DNA from: Ignavibacteria bacterium
GTDB lineage: Bacteria; Bacteroidota; Ignavibacteria; Kapaibacteriales; UBA4661
Length of the DNA: 64,000 nucleotides
Assembly (NCBI GenBank): GCA_014654705.1
Contig: JACVZY010000081.1
Span: forward strand, 154,021-218,020
Direction: 5' to 3'
The notes below the pieces were generated by a model. It was not told the DNA's origin. It ran no database searches and saw only the letters and a program-made list of their open reading frames with translations. The first letter of the stretch is position 1. Every line of letters starts with the position of its first letter. This document shows positions 25,358 to 34,849 of this stretch, piece after piece. The position numbers and the translations under genes are program-made.

Positions 25358-28300
25358 ATGATGCGAACATCTGTCATACGGTTTACGTGTGCTTTTCTTC
25401 TTGTTTTGGTTCTGCCGATAACAAGCTGGAAAGTCTTTGCGCAGCAGAAAGTTACCTATTCGGGGCGCTTTCTGGCAACGGCGTATTCGGTGGACGACGG
25501 TTTGCCGACCAATCTTGTGAAAGATATTCAGCAGGACAAACAAGGGTTCATCTGGTTTGCCACCGATGCCGGTTTGGTGCGTTTTGACGGCTATCGCTTT
25601 CAAACATTTGTCCATAATTTACCCAGCCCCTACGTTAAGGCACTTACTCTCCGCAGAAACGGGCAACTTCTGGCTGTGACTGATTTGGGCATTGTCGAAG
25701 TTGTCTCTTCGCCGGATTCTGTGCTGATTCACACGGTTATTCCCGGCAAACAGGAAGAGCAAGAAGGAGTGTTGCATTTCCCCAAAGAAATATTTGAAGC
25801 TGCCGACGGCTCGCTGTGGTTCGCCGAACAGCAAGCAGTGGTGCGCTTTCGGAGTGGAAAACTTAAACGGTATCATTTCCCCGAAAAATGCCATTCGCGT
25901 AATGCGGTGGTTTCGTTCTACTTTGCAGAGGATAGTTTCGGGTCACTCTTGCTGACCGCCAACCCCGGCTATTGCTATCGCTATAATCCCGTGCTCGACC
26001 GCTTCGAGGAAGTTGTGCTGGGGCAGAATTATGGAGGATTTGCTCACGTTCAGGCGCTGGGCGCAGGCGAAGTTCTTATCGCTGCCGAAAAAGGAATTCT
26101 TCGATTGCAACTGCCCGCGCCCGCCCGCGCCGACAGCACACAAGACACTGTCATCAAGCCTCTCCGTGTAAGTTTTACGCCACTCCTTTCCAGTGTCAAT
26201 CGCATTTCTGCGCTTATGGTTTCTCGCCATATCTATCCGCATCCGTCTGGGGTCATTTCTCGTGAGGTATTCGTCGGGACATGGTATGAAGGCGTGTTCG
26301 CAAGTGATACAGCCATTTCGTCCTTCGTGTCTTTGCCGAATATTGAGCCGCAACGAGTAAAAAATTTCTTTGAAGATACCTCTGGAAGCCTCTGGATATG
26401 CGGCGACCAAGGGGTAATTGTTCTTACGCCCGTTCTTGCCCGAATGACCACAGGCATTGAGGATAAAGTGCCGGACATCAAGTCCTTAGTCGAAGCGCCC
26501 GATGGTACAATACTGACCGTTACGGGGCAAAGCGCTTATCAAGTTCATCCTACCTTCACAACCGCAAAACGGTTATTTGACAAAATGCCCGCGTCCGGTG
26601 AACTCTTTGCTGTTTGTGCCGATAAGCAGGGTGGCATTTGGTCAGGCTCGCTTTCGGGGCATTTGTCTTATTGGAAGAATGGTGTTGTGGAACGAAGTAT
26701 GATGATTTCGGTTGCCGGCTCGACGGAGCGCGGTATTTTCTCACTTGCCGAGGACAACGATGGTAATATCTGGGGCTGTTTCTTTAATGAACGTGCTTCT
26801 GTGTTTTGTGTGCGAAAAAGCGGTGCCGTGCAGTATTATGGCGCTGAACGGGGTATTAACCGAATAATACAGGTCATTCGTAAAGCCTCCGACGGCACAC
26901 TGTATGCCGGTGCAATCGGTACACCTAATGAATATTTATTCCGCTACAATGCTTCAGAAGACCGTTTTGAGAATATCAGTAAGCCCTTTGAGAGCACCGG
27001 ACTGAGTACTATCACTGTCAATGACATTGCTGTGTCGCCCACCAATCCACGTTTGGTGTATTGTGCTTCTGCATTTGGCTTGATTACGGTGGACACCGAA
27101 AAGGCATCGTTGCTTGTGTTTGATGCTGAGTTCAGGGGTAATGTTTGCAAAGCGATTGCGGTTGAGAAAAGCGGTGTAATTTGGCTTGGGACTGACCTAG
27201 GATTGCTTCGGCATTTCAACGGTGTCAGCACCCTTTTTCACCAATCGGCAGGCCTGCGCTCGCGCACTATTGCCTATCGCGGTCTGATGCTGGATGCGAA
27301 GGAATTATTGTGGGTCGCTACCACGAATGGCTTGTATAAATTTGATTGCCAAAACTGCCGCACCCAGAGCCGACCGCCTGTCTTCATGCAGGCAATCGTG
27401 AATGGGCAAAAAATCTCGTTTGATGCACTCCCGGAATCATTTGATTCTCAGAGTTTTATTCAATTACTTTTTGCACCGGGCTACGCTACGGCGCATAACA
27501 CGTTGTACCAAAGTCGTGTATATCGCCAAGATGCTGCCAAGCCTGCTTGGTCGCGCCCTTTTGCGCAGCCCGTATTGACATTGAGCAACCTCGAAGCCGG
27601 AACGTATATCGTCGAAATCACGGCTCGCAATGAAGGAGTCGGCGAGACATGGAGCAAGCCCCTTGCTATGCGCTTTGTAATTGAGCCGCCTATCTATCGG
27701 TCACGGTGGGCATATTTGCTGTATGCTGTGCTCACGGTTGTTCTGGTGGGATTTCTCGTTTTGATTGTGATAACGGGGCGAGAGCGGAGGCGTATTGACG
27801 AAGAAGCACGTGCTCGTATAAGGTTACAAAAACTAGTGGATGATCGCACTGCTGAGATTAGTCGTCAAAAAGAGTTATTAGAAACACAAACAATGGAAAT
27901 TCAATCGACAAATGACGAACTTCGCCATGCAAACGAGGAGCTTCAGCGCTTCAATGTGCAGATGCTGGAAGCCAGTAATTTCAAGACAAAACTGCTCAGT
28001 ATGGTCTCGCACGACCTCAAAAATCCGCTCGGTTCGCTCTTGGGCTTGTCGAAAATAATGGAAAGTCAAGCCCAAACCGAAGACCAACAGCAAATAGCCC
28101 AAGATATGACCTCGCTTGCCGAGCAATCGCTTGCCCTTGTCAAAGATTTGCTGGATTCGGCGGCAGTAGAATCGGGTAAAATTGAACTGCACAAAACATC
28201 AGTGGATATTGGCGAGCTTATCACCGCTATTGCATGGCAATACAAACCTCACGCTGAAAAAAAACAGCAAGTGCTCGTCACATCCCTTGAAGTAAATTCT

Positions 28301-28678
28301 CATATCGAAGGCGATGAACGCAGGCTTTGGCAGGTCTTTGAGAACCTTGTGAGCAATGCTATCAAGTACTCACCGCCGGAGAAAACTATCTGGGTTACGC
28401 TGGAGCGCTGCCCGGGGGATGAAGCAAGTGGAACAATGAAATGTATCCGTTTTTCCGTCCGCGACGAAGGTCCGGGCTTGACCGAGGACGATAAATCAAA
28501 AGTGTTTGGGCATTTTCAACGTTTATCCGCCCAGCCCACCGGAGGCGAGTCCTCAAGCGGTGTGGGGCTTTCCATTGTGAAGCAAATCGTGGAACTTCAC
28601 GGCGGGCGTGTCTGGGTCGAAAGCGAGGCAGGGAAGGGCGCAACCTTTATTGTGCAACTTCCCGTCGCTGAGGCATAA
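25358..28678 (+). CDS. Two-component-type propeller sensor histidine kinase
   Basis: 1106 residues. A signal peptide ends near VFAQQ; then come periplasmic seven-bladed propeller repeats (opening DGLPTNLVKDIQQDKQGFIWFATDAGLVRFDGYRF, with later blades such as GVIWLGTDLGLLRHFNG and LLWVATTNGLYKFD), a Y_Y_Y-type beta-sandwich (about 680-780) and a transmembrane helix (about 782-803). A coiled coil precedes HisKA with His885 (SMVSHDLKNPLGS) and an HATPase domain (N box FENLVSNAIKYSP, DEGPG, GVGLSIVK). Unlike the large hybrid versions it has no receiver or AraC output domain. Its TAA overlaps the ATG of the fused pxpBC gene by one base, so the kinase is coupled to the 5-oxoprolinase operon. Confidence 0.93.
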   Translation: MMRTSVIRFTCAFLLVLVLPITSWKVFAQQKVTYSGRFLATAYSVDDGLPTNLVKDIQQDKQGFIWFATDAGLVRFDGYRFQTFVHNLPSPYVKALTLRRNGQLLAVTDLGIVEVVSSPDSVLIHTVIPGKQEEQEGVLHFPKEIFEAADGSLWFAEQQAVVRFRSGKLKRYHFPEKCHSRNAVVSFYFAEDSFGSLLLTANPGYCYRYNPVLDRFEEVVLGQNYGGFAHVQALGAGEVLIAAEKGILRLQLPAPARADSTQDTVIKPLRVSFTPLLSSVNRISALMVSRHIYPHPSGVISREVFVGTWYEGVFASDTAISSFVSLPNIEPQRVKNFFEDTSGSLWICGDQGVIVLTPVLARMTTGIEDKVPDIKSLVEAPDGTILTVTGQSAYQVHPTFTTAKRLFDKMPASGELFAVCADKQGGIWSGSLSGHLSYWKNGVVERSMMISVAGSTERGIFSLAEDNDGNIWGCFFNERASVFCVRKSGAVQYYGAERGINRIIQVIRKASDGTLYAGAIGTPNEYLFRYNASEDRFENISKPFESTGLSTITVNDIAVSPTNPRLVYCASAFGLITVDTEKASLLVFDAEFRGNVCKAIAVEKSGVIWLGTDLGLLRHFNGVSTLFHQSAGLRSRTIAYRGLMLDAKELLWVATTNGLYKFDCQNCRTQSRPPVFMQAIVNGQKISFDALPESFDSQSFIQLLFAPGYATAHNTLYQSRVYRQDAAKPAWSRPFAQPVLTLSNLEAGTYIVEITARNEGVGETWSKPLAMRFVIEPPIYRSRWAYLLYAVLTVVLVGFLVLIVITGRERRRIDEEARARIRLQKLVDDRTAEISRQKELLETQTMEIQSTNDELRHANEELQRFNVQMLEASNFKTKLLSMVSHDLKNPLGSLLGLSKIMESQAQTEDQQQIAQDMTSLAEQSLALVKDLLDSAAVESGKIELHKTSVDIGELITAIAWQYKPHAEKKQQVLVTSLEVNSHIEGDERRLWQVFENLVSNAIKYSPPEKTIWVTLERCPGDEASGTMKCIRFSVRDEGPGLTEDDKSKVFGHFQRLSAQPTGGESSSGVGLSIVKQIVELHGGRVWVESEAGKGATFIVQLPVAEA

Positions 28679-30540
28679 TGACAAGCCTGCAAGTAACTTC
28701 GCCGGAACGACTTCTGCCCGAAGAGCAGTGGCGCATTTTTCCTTGTGGCGACTCGGCGCTTACGATTGAATGTGCGAATGAAATTTCGCTGTCGGCATAT
28801 CATAAGGTGCAAAGCCTTCGCCGATTGCTTGAATCGCACGTGCTCAGCGGTGTATGCGAGATGGTTCCTGCCTTTACGACGCTTACGCTGGTTATTGATA
28901 TTGTCAAGCTATCCTCTCTCTCCGCCACCGACAGTCCTTCTCAGTTTGTGCTTGAGCAGCTCCAAAGGCTTCTGCAAACGTATGATGCAGAGTATTTCTC
29001 CGAAAGCGTTGCAAGTGCCGCACAAAGCGCTATACAAAGCATGGAGCAAACCACAGAACGAACAATTCCCGTTTGTTATGAAGCGGAGTATGCGCCAGAC
29101 CTGCAAGAACTGGCATCAAGCCTTCGTCTGAGTACGGAAGAGGTTATCAGGCTGCACACCGAATCGGAATACCATGTAGCGATGCTCGGCTTCACACCCG
29201 GATTCCCATACTTGCTGGGTTTGAACGCGCTTCTTGCCGCGCCGCGCAAGCAAACGCCGCGCTTGCACGTTCCGGCGGGCGCAGTCGGTATTGCGGGCGC
29301 ACAAACGGGAATTTATCCGCTTGCCTCGCCCGGCGGCTGGAATATTATCGGGCAAACACCCTTGCGCCTTTTTTCGCCGGAAGCCTCTTCGCCAACGCTC
29401 TTCAAAGCAGGCGACAGGGTAAGGTTTTACGCGGTTTCAAAGGCGGAATGTGAGCGTCTTGCCTCTGCTGTTGCAGTAAGTAGAGTCTATGAGCCGTCCA
29501 ATCCAACGGCACGGATTCTTCAGACGGGTTTACTGGCAACGATTCAAGACGCGGGGCGCTTTGGATGGCGAGAGTATGGTGTTCCTCAAAGCGGTGCTGC
29601 CGACATTGACTCGCTTACTCTGGCAAATATTCTTGTCGGCAACGACCGTAATGAAGCGGCATTGGAGATACTGCCGGGTGGATTTACCGTCAGTTTCGAG
29701 CAAGATACGCTGATTGCGCTCACGGGTGCTGACATGAGTGCCGAAGCAACATTGAACAGAATTACCAAGCTGCTCCCCAGTTACCGTCCTGTCCTCATGC
29801 GATCCGGTGCAACACTGCGGATGAAGAATCCGCAGAGCGGTCTTCGGTCGTATATTGCATTTGCAGGCGGCATAGATACGCCATTGTCGTTGGGAAGTCG
29901 TAGCACATACGAGCGGGCAGGTTTGGGAGGAATAGGTGGTAGAGCGCTGCAAAAGGGAGATGTGATAGGATGCAAACCGAATACCCCCCAAAACGCCGCA
30001 GTGATGCGTTTTTTCAATCCTAGCAGTACAGCCCAAAGTGCCTTGCAAGTCTTACCGTTTCTTGCCACACGGTGGTCGCTTCATGCGGGGCTTGTTTCGG
30101 GCAAGCGCTCTTCTGTTACCTTGCGTGTTATACGGGGGGCTGAATATGATAACCTCACCGAAGTAAGTAAAGAAGCGCTCTTCGGGCAGCGTCTCCGTGT
30201 TTTGCCAAATTCTGACCGCATGGGGCTTCGCCTCAGAACTGAGCAAGAGGGAGGCTTTACAGCCAATACCGCACAACAGCTTGTTTCCCGCGCCGTCATG
30301 CTCGGCACGGTGCAGCTGCCGCCGGACGGTCAGCCGATTGTGTTGCTTGCCGACAGTCAGACTACGGGCGGTTATCCTGTGATAGCGCACGTCATTAGCG
30401 TGGATGTGCCGCGTGCTGCGCAAGTAAGGGCAAATGACTACATCATTTTTGAAGAAATTGCGCTTGAAGAGGCGCAAAAATTGTATATTGAGCGTGAACG
30501 TTCATGGAACGTGCTTGCACGCGGCATCCAATCGCGATAA
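28678..30540 (+). CDS. pxpBC: Fused 5-oxoprolinase subunits PxpB-PxpC
   Basis: 620 residues joining two normally separate proteins. Residues about 15-262 are PxpB (KipI-like): WRIFPCGDSALTIEC, the AMLGFTPGFPYLLGL motif, RLHVPAGAVGIAGAQTGIYP and SPGGWNIIGQTPL. Residues about 278-612 are PxpC (KipA, carboxyltransferase-like): LQTGLLATIQDAGRFGWREYGVPQSGAAD, LTGADMSAE, YIAFAGGID, and the terminal QTTGGYPVIAHVISVD. Together with PxpA they hydrolyse 5-oxoproline (pyroglutamate) to glutamate using ATP. The fusion resembles the paired domains in urea amidolyase but lacks biotin domains. It overlaps the upstream kinase gene (TAATG) and is 43-64 bp from pxpA. Confidence 0.93.
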   Translation: MTSLQVTSPERLLPEEQWRIFPCGDSALTIECANEISLSAYHKVQSLRRLLESHVLSGVCEMVPAFTTLTLVIDIVKLSSLSATDSPSQFVLEQLQRLLQTYDAEYFSESVASAAQSAIQSMEQTTERTIPVCYEAEYAPDLQELASSLRLSTEEVIRLHTESEYHVAMLGFTPGFPYLLGLNALLAAPRKQTPRLHVPAGAVGIAGAQTGIYPLASPGGWNIIGQTPLRLFSPEASSPTLFKAGDRVRFYAVSKAECERLASAVAVSRVYEPSNPTARILQTGLLATIQDAGRFGWREYGVPQSGAADIDSLTLANILVGNDRNEAALEILPGGFTVSFEQDTLIALTGADMSAEATLNRITKLLPSYRPVLMRSGATLRMKNPQSGLRSYIAFAGGIDTPLSLGSRSTYERAGLGGIGGRALQKGDVIGCKPNTPQNAAVMRFFNPSSTAQSALQVLPFLATRWSLHAGLVSGKRSSVTLRVIRGAEYDNLTEVSKEALFGQRLRVLPNSDRMGLRLRTEQEGGFTANTAQQLVSRAVMLGTVQLPPDGQPIVLLADSQTTGGYPVIAHVISVDVPRAAQVRANDYIIFEEIALEEAQKLYIERERSWNVLARGIQSR

Positions 30541-30583
30541 GAGCAGCCTGCAAGCCAAATAAACAGGTCTTTTCTTTGGCTCA

Positions 30584-31411
30584 ATGCTTTTTGTTCGTGG
30601 CAGTATGCTCACTGAATTCAAACCCCGAAAATTTACCGACCTTGCCCTCAAGCCGCGTATAGACCTCAATTGTGATATTGGGGAAGGCTTCGGTGCGTAC
30701 ACCATCGGCAATGACGATGCACTTTTGAAATTGGCAACATCGGTCAATATTGCCTGCGGTTTTCATGGTGGCGACGCAGCCGTGATGCGCCGCACGGTGG
30801 GGCTTGCAGTCGAACATGGTGTAGCTATTGGTGCTCATCCGGGATTGCCTGATTTGGCGGGCTTCGGAAGGCGCACAATGCAGGTCTCGCCGCAAGAAGT
30901 GTACGATATGGCACTCTACCAAATTGGCGCTTTGGAAGGTTTTGTGCGGGCTGCAGACGGCGCTATGACTCACGTGAAGCCGCACGGTGCGCTCTACAAT
31001 ATGCTTGCTGTCGCGCCAGAACTTGCCGAAGCCTTTGCGCAAGCTGTACGGGACTTTGATACAAGTCTTATTCTTGTGGGCATGGCTGCCAGTGCTTTGA
31101 CGGCTGCCGGAGAGCGAATCAATCTCCGCACAGCGCATGAGGCGTTTGCTGACCGCACGTATCAGCCAGACGGTTCGCTTACACCCCGCACGCATCCTAA
31201 TGCTCTGATGAAATCTACCGGTGAAGCCGTTGCGCAGGCTGTTGGTATTGCTCTTTACCAGAAGGCAGTTGCGGTGGATGATTCAGAACTAACTATCAAA
31301 GCGCATACAATCTGTCTCCATGGCGATTCTCCTGATAGCGCTAAGTTTGCTCGTGCAGTCGTGCGTGGCTTGCGGGCGGCGGGCATTGAGCTTCGCTCGC
31401 TCATTCGCTAA
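30584..31411 (+). CDS. pxpA: 5-oxoprolinase subunit PxpA (LamB/YcsF family)
   Basis: 275 residues (about 268 if the ATG at 30605 is used, giving MLTEFKPRKF). The YcsF signature is at the start: RIDLNCDIGEGFGAYTIGND, followed by SVNIACGFHGGDAAVMRRTV, IGAHPGLPDLAGFGRR, HVKPHGALYN, EAFADRTYQPDGSLTPR and KAHTICLHGDSPDSA. PxpA completes ATP-dependent 5-oxoprolinase with PxpB and PxpC in the cytoplasm, returning pyroglutamate carbon to glutamate. It is in the operon after the fused pxpBC, but a secreted T9SS gene follows it before the transporter. Confidence 0.96.
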   Translation: MLFVRGSMLTEFKPRKFTDLALKPRIDLNCDIGEGFGAYTIGNDDALLKLATSVNIACGFHGGDAAVMRRTVGLAVEHGVAIGAHPGLPDLAGFGRRTMQVSPQEVYDMALYQIGALEGFVRAADGAMTHVKPHGALYNMLAVAPELAEAFAQAVRDFDTSLILVGMAASALTAAGERINLRTAHEAFADRTYQPDGSLTPRTHPNALMKSTGEAVAQAVGIALYQKAVAVDDSELTIKAHTICLHGDSPDSAKFARAVVRGLRAAGIELRSLIR

Positions 31412-31433
31412 ATTTTCTTTCCAAACATCTTCT

Positions 31434-33569
31434 ATGATATTGTCAAAAACCTCTCCAATGCTACTTCTGAAGCAAGGTGTATTACTTTTGTTGCTTCTTG
31501 CGTTCTCAAGCGCTTCTTCGCTATTTGCACAATCGGAAAGCAGCATTTGGTCTCGGCTTGGGTCGCCGCCGCCGCGTATTACCGGCATTGTAGCGTTCGC
31601 CGATACGGTGCTTATTTCAACCGAAAATGGTGCATACAGCATAACGACAACAGCCACATCGTGGACGTTTCAGCCTCTTGTGCCCCACGGGCGCTTGCTC
31701 CGAAGTGCCTCCGGTGAGATTATCGCAGTGGGCGCAAATGTGTGGGTGTATAGCACCAATGCCGGAGCATGGCGTATTTCCACGAATTCTGCGCTCACAG
31801 TGCTTTCGCAAAGCCTACCGAGTGTTCTGCCAACGGTCACACAAGCAACAGTGAGGATGCCAGACGGGTACGACATAGCCGTAACGAGCGGCGGCGTTGC
31901 TGTGCGGCAAGATAGTGTGTGGCGCAAAGTACTTGATTCACCGTTTAATGGTACACGCAAAATTGTCGGTTTTGCGCGGCTGGGGCTGCGATTGTACATC
32001 GCAACCGAGCTCGGTGTGGTCTGTGGCGAAGAAATAAGTGTCACCAAGCCGAGTCCCTTTGAACCACTAGCATATAAGCGCTTTGCGTGGAAACCGTGCG
32101 ACGACGGATTGGCGAAAATATTCAGTACCGTGCAGACGTTTGCACGGTGGATGACAATTGAAAACTCGTGGTTTTCTGCGGACTCCGGGCGCACGTGGTT
32201 CTATCGGGCAGTGGATTCAGTAAAAGCAGTGACTCTCGCTCCAACGCGGGACTCTTCGATACTTGCGTTGAGTGCAAACGGAATTCTGCGTTCGCGGAAT
32301 GTGGGCGTAACGTGGTCGAATGTCGGTTTTATGCTGCCGCGTGGGATTCGGTGGTTTCAAGACTTTCGTACAAAGCGCATATTGCCTTGCATTGTGGGTA
32401 CAAGTGGAACAGTGGGTAATAATGCCAGCACTACATTGACGTTTTTTGCTCAAGACACAACGCAGCAGCGACTGCGCCCTACACACGTGGTGGAATCATA
32501 CGACGGCGGCTTGACGTGGCAAATGGTGGTTGTAAGCGGCTTGCCGGATAATGTGGCAATGAGCGGCATCGTCCAAAGTTCTCGTGGATTCTTGTTTGCA
32601 AGCGATGCTGCTTTTCAGCGCCCAACGCTGTATCGCTCCGGCGATGGCGGCAAAACATGGCAAACGCTCCCTGTGGGGCGAGTGCCGGAGGCACTTGCGG
32701 TGCATCCCACGACGGGAACGCTCTTGCTAAGCGGCTCTCCTGTGATGCGCTCCGGCGATGATGGGCTGACCTGGACGGCGGTGGAAGGACTTCCATTCCG
32801 CACCGGTGGTCGTTTTGAGGGCGCAAGCGAGTTTGCGTTTAGCTCGGCGAGTACGGTTTTGCTGAACATACGCAATGTTGGTTTGTTCCGTTCTAGCGAT
32901 GGCGGGCGTTCTTTTGGAAAGCAAAAAATCGCTTTGTCTGATGTGTACACGCTTCGCAGCCTACCAAATGGTGACGTTCTTGCTCTTGGCGTGGATACGA
33001 CAAGCGGACGGGCGCGAAGTATAGCTTGGAATTCTACAAACGGTGGTTTGTCGTGGGAACGGCTTGAAAACGGCTTTCCTGCTCATCAGAATTTTCTTCT
33101 GACCGATATTGTTGTTGCATCGAATAATGAAGCGCTTGCACTCAGCAGTCACGGTATTTTCCGCCTCAATCGCTCAAAAGCACGCACTAAAGCTGCTGTA
33201 CAGCAAAGCGCTTTACAGCAAATCGCTTCAGAGCAAAGTGCTTCAGAACAGTTGTCTTTATTACCTTCATTGCTTGATGGCGAGCGCAGTCTTTCTCAAC
33301 CTCGCACGCTGACCCTTGCTCCAAATCCCGCACAAAATCACGTTGTTCTTTCAATAGCGCTCTCTAGTCCAACGTCGGTAACGTGTGAAATTTTTACGCG
33401 GCGCGGGGAATTATTGCAGACTACTGTGCATGACGCATTACCAAGCGGTTCTCAGTTATTAACGCTTGACGTTAGTGGGCTGCCGAGCGGTCAGTATTTC
33501 TGCCGAGTTCAGACTGGAAGTATTTCTCACGCTACCTCTCAAGTCACTTCTTTTGTCATTATCCGATGA
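31434..33569 (+). CDS. Secreted Asp-box repeat protein with T9SS sorting domain
   Basis: 711 residues from the ATG at 31434 (31458 also possible); longer starts would overlap pxpA. The signal peptide is LLLKQGVLLLLLLAFSSASSLFAQ. The body is a beta-propeller of BNR/Asp-box repeats: SADSGRTWF, SYDGGLTWQM, SGDGGKTWQ, SGDDGLTWTA, SSDGGRSFG and NSTNGGLSW. A Gln/Ser/Ala-rich repetitive linker (about 585-610) leads to a C-terminal type IX secretion sorting domain of about 80 residues (LAPNPAQNHVVLSI ... LPSGQYFCRVQTG ... SFVIIR). It should be exported across the outer membrane and anchored or released. The fold resembles Ycf48-like and sialidase-like propellers; no catalytic set is visible. It lies unexpectedly inside the pxp operon. 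Confidence 0.92.
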   Translation: MILSKTSPMLLLKQGVLLLLLLAFSSASSLFAQSESSIWSRLGSPPPRITGIVAFADTVLISTENGAYSITTTATSWTFQPLVPHGRLLRSASGEIIAVGANVWVYSTNAGAWRISTNSALTVLSQSLPSVLPTVTQATVRMPDGYDIAVTSGGVAVRQDSVWRKVLDSPFNGTRKIVGFARLGLRLYIATELGVVCGEEISVTKPSPFEPLAYKRFAWKPCDDGLAKIFSTVQTFARWMTIENSWFSADSGRTWFYRAVDSVKAVTLAPTRDSSILALSANGILRSRNVGVTWSNVGFMLPRGIRWFQDFRTKRILPCIVGTSGTVGNNASTTLTFFAQDTTQQRLRPTHVVESYDGGLTWQMVVVSGLPDNVAMSGIVQSSRGFLFASDAAFQRPTLYRSGDGGKTWQTLPVGRVPEALAVHPTTGTLLLSGSPVMRSGDDGLTWTAVEGLPFRTGGRFEGASEFAFSSASTVLLNIRNVGLFRSSDGGRSFGKQKIALSDVYTLRSLPNGDVLALGVDTTSGRARSIAWNSTNGGLSWERLENGFPAHQNFLLTDIVVASNNEALALSSHGIFRLNRSKARTKAAVQQSALQQIASEQSASEQLSLLPSLLDGERSLSQPRTLTLAPNPAQNHVVLSIALSSPTSVTCEIFTRRGELLQTTVHDALPSGSQLLTLDVSGLPSGQYFCRVQTGSISHATSQVTSFVIIR

Positions 33570-33588
33570 CTGCTTCCTTGATAATTCC

Positions 33589-34767
33589 ATGAAGAACAAT
33601 TCTACCACGTCCCGCACAACCGCACTGGCGGGAGCGGCATTTCTCATGGCAACCTCGGCGATTGGTCCGGGTTTTTTGACGCAAACTGCTGTCTTTACGC
33701 AAAAACTCGGAGCAGATTTTGCCGTTGTTATTGCACTTTCAACGTTTCTTGATATTGCTGCGCAGCTTACCATTTGGCGTGTCATTGCGGCATCGCGTAT
33801 GAGGGCGCAGGATATTGCAAACAAAGTCGTGCCGGGAAGTGGTCTTGTCTTGGCGCTGGTGGTTGCGATGGGGGGCTTTCTTTTCAACATTGGCAATGTG
33901 GCAGGAGCGGGCTTGGGAATGATGAGTGCTACGGGTATTTCAGTTGAGACGGGAGCCGTCATCAGCGCTGCGATGGCTGCAGCGCTCTTTCTTCTGCCGG
34001 AAGCGGGCAAGGCAATGGACAGATTTGCGCAGGTCATGGGCGGCGTGATGCTTTTGCTGATGCTGTATGTGGCGGTCATAGCCAAAGCGCCGCTTTGGGA
34101 AGCGCTCACTCATGCTTTTATGCCGGGTCGAGTGGATGTGCTGGCGACGATGACGCTTGTCGGCGGTACTGTCGGCGGGTATATCACCTTTGCAGGCGGT
34201 CATCGGCTGGTAGATGCAGGAATTACAGGAGCGGAGGCGATTCCGCGCGTGACGGCGAGCGCTACGGCGGGCATTATCGTGACGGCGTGTATGCGGTGTT
34301 TGCTCTTTGTGGCAGCGCTGGGCGTGGTCAGTGGCGGTGGAGTCTTTGATGCCGGCAATCCTGCCGCATCGGTTTTTTCGCTGACGCTGGGAAGCCTTGG
34401 AATGAAGCTCTTTGGCGTGGTGATGTGGTCGGCAGCGATAACCTCTATTGTGGGTTCGGCTTATACGTCGGTGTCGTTTGTGCGAACGCTTTCGCCTACG
34501 CTTGAGAAATATCAGAAATATGTTGTTGTCGGATTCATCGTACTTTCAGCAACTGTGTTTCTCATTTTTGGAAAGCCCGTTCAAGTGCTGATATTTGCAG
34601 GACTGGCGAACTCATTTGTGGTTCCTTTTGCACTTGTGCTTATGCTTGTGGCGGCGTACAAGCGTGAGATTGTGGGCGCGTACAGGCATCCGCTTTGGCT
34701 GGCGCTTGCGGGCGGATTGGTCGCGCTATTGCTGTTTGGAATGAGTTTTTATGCGGTTTTTGGGTGA
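33589..34767 (+). CDS. NRAMP-fold transporter, YcsG-like
   Basis: 392 residues with about eleven helices from the ATG at 33589. The fold matches the NRAMP (SLC11) superfamily: ATSAIGPGFLTQTAVFTQKLGADFAVVI for helix 1 and GGTVGGYITFAGGHRLVDAG for helix 6. The Asp-Pro-Gly-Asn and Met-Pro-His motifs that bind metal in true Mn/Fe transporters are absent (GPG and FAGGH instead). This is characteristic of the YcsG group, which in B. subtilis is encoded beside ycsF/pxpA. From context a role in uptake of 5-oxoproline or a related compound is more likely than metal transport. It starts 19 bp after the T9SS gene. Confidence 0.85.
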   Translation: MKNNSTTSRTTALAGAAFLMATSAIGPGFLTQTAVFTQKLGADFAVVIALSTFLDIAAQLTIWRVIAASRMRAQDIANKVVPGSGLVLALVVAMGGFLFNIGNVAGAGLGMMSATGISVETGAVISAAMAAALFLLPEAGKAMDRFAQVMGGVMLLLMLYVAVIAKAPLWEALTHAFMPGRVDVLATMTLVGGTVGGYITFAGGHRLVDAGITGAEAIPRVTASATAGIIVTACMRCLLFVAALGVVSGGGVFDAGNPAASVFSLTLGSLGMKLFGVVMWSAAITSIVGSAYTSVSFVRTLSPTLEKYQKYVVVGFIVLSATVFLIFGKPVQVLIFAGLANSFVVPFALVLMLVAAYKREIVGAYRHPLWLALAGGLVALLLFGMSFYAVFG

Positions 34768-34849
34768 TGTCTTTGTGCGTGTGCAAACCTGCAATTTTGG
34801 CATAAATTTTCTTTAATCCCAACAAATTCAATCTTTACAGAATTTAACC

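Noticed and set aside
33589..34767. Annotation as a manganese/iron NRAMP transporter
   Set aside because: The metal-binding motifs of helices 1 and 6 are missing, so only the fold is claimed.
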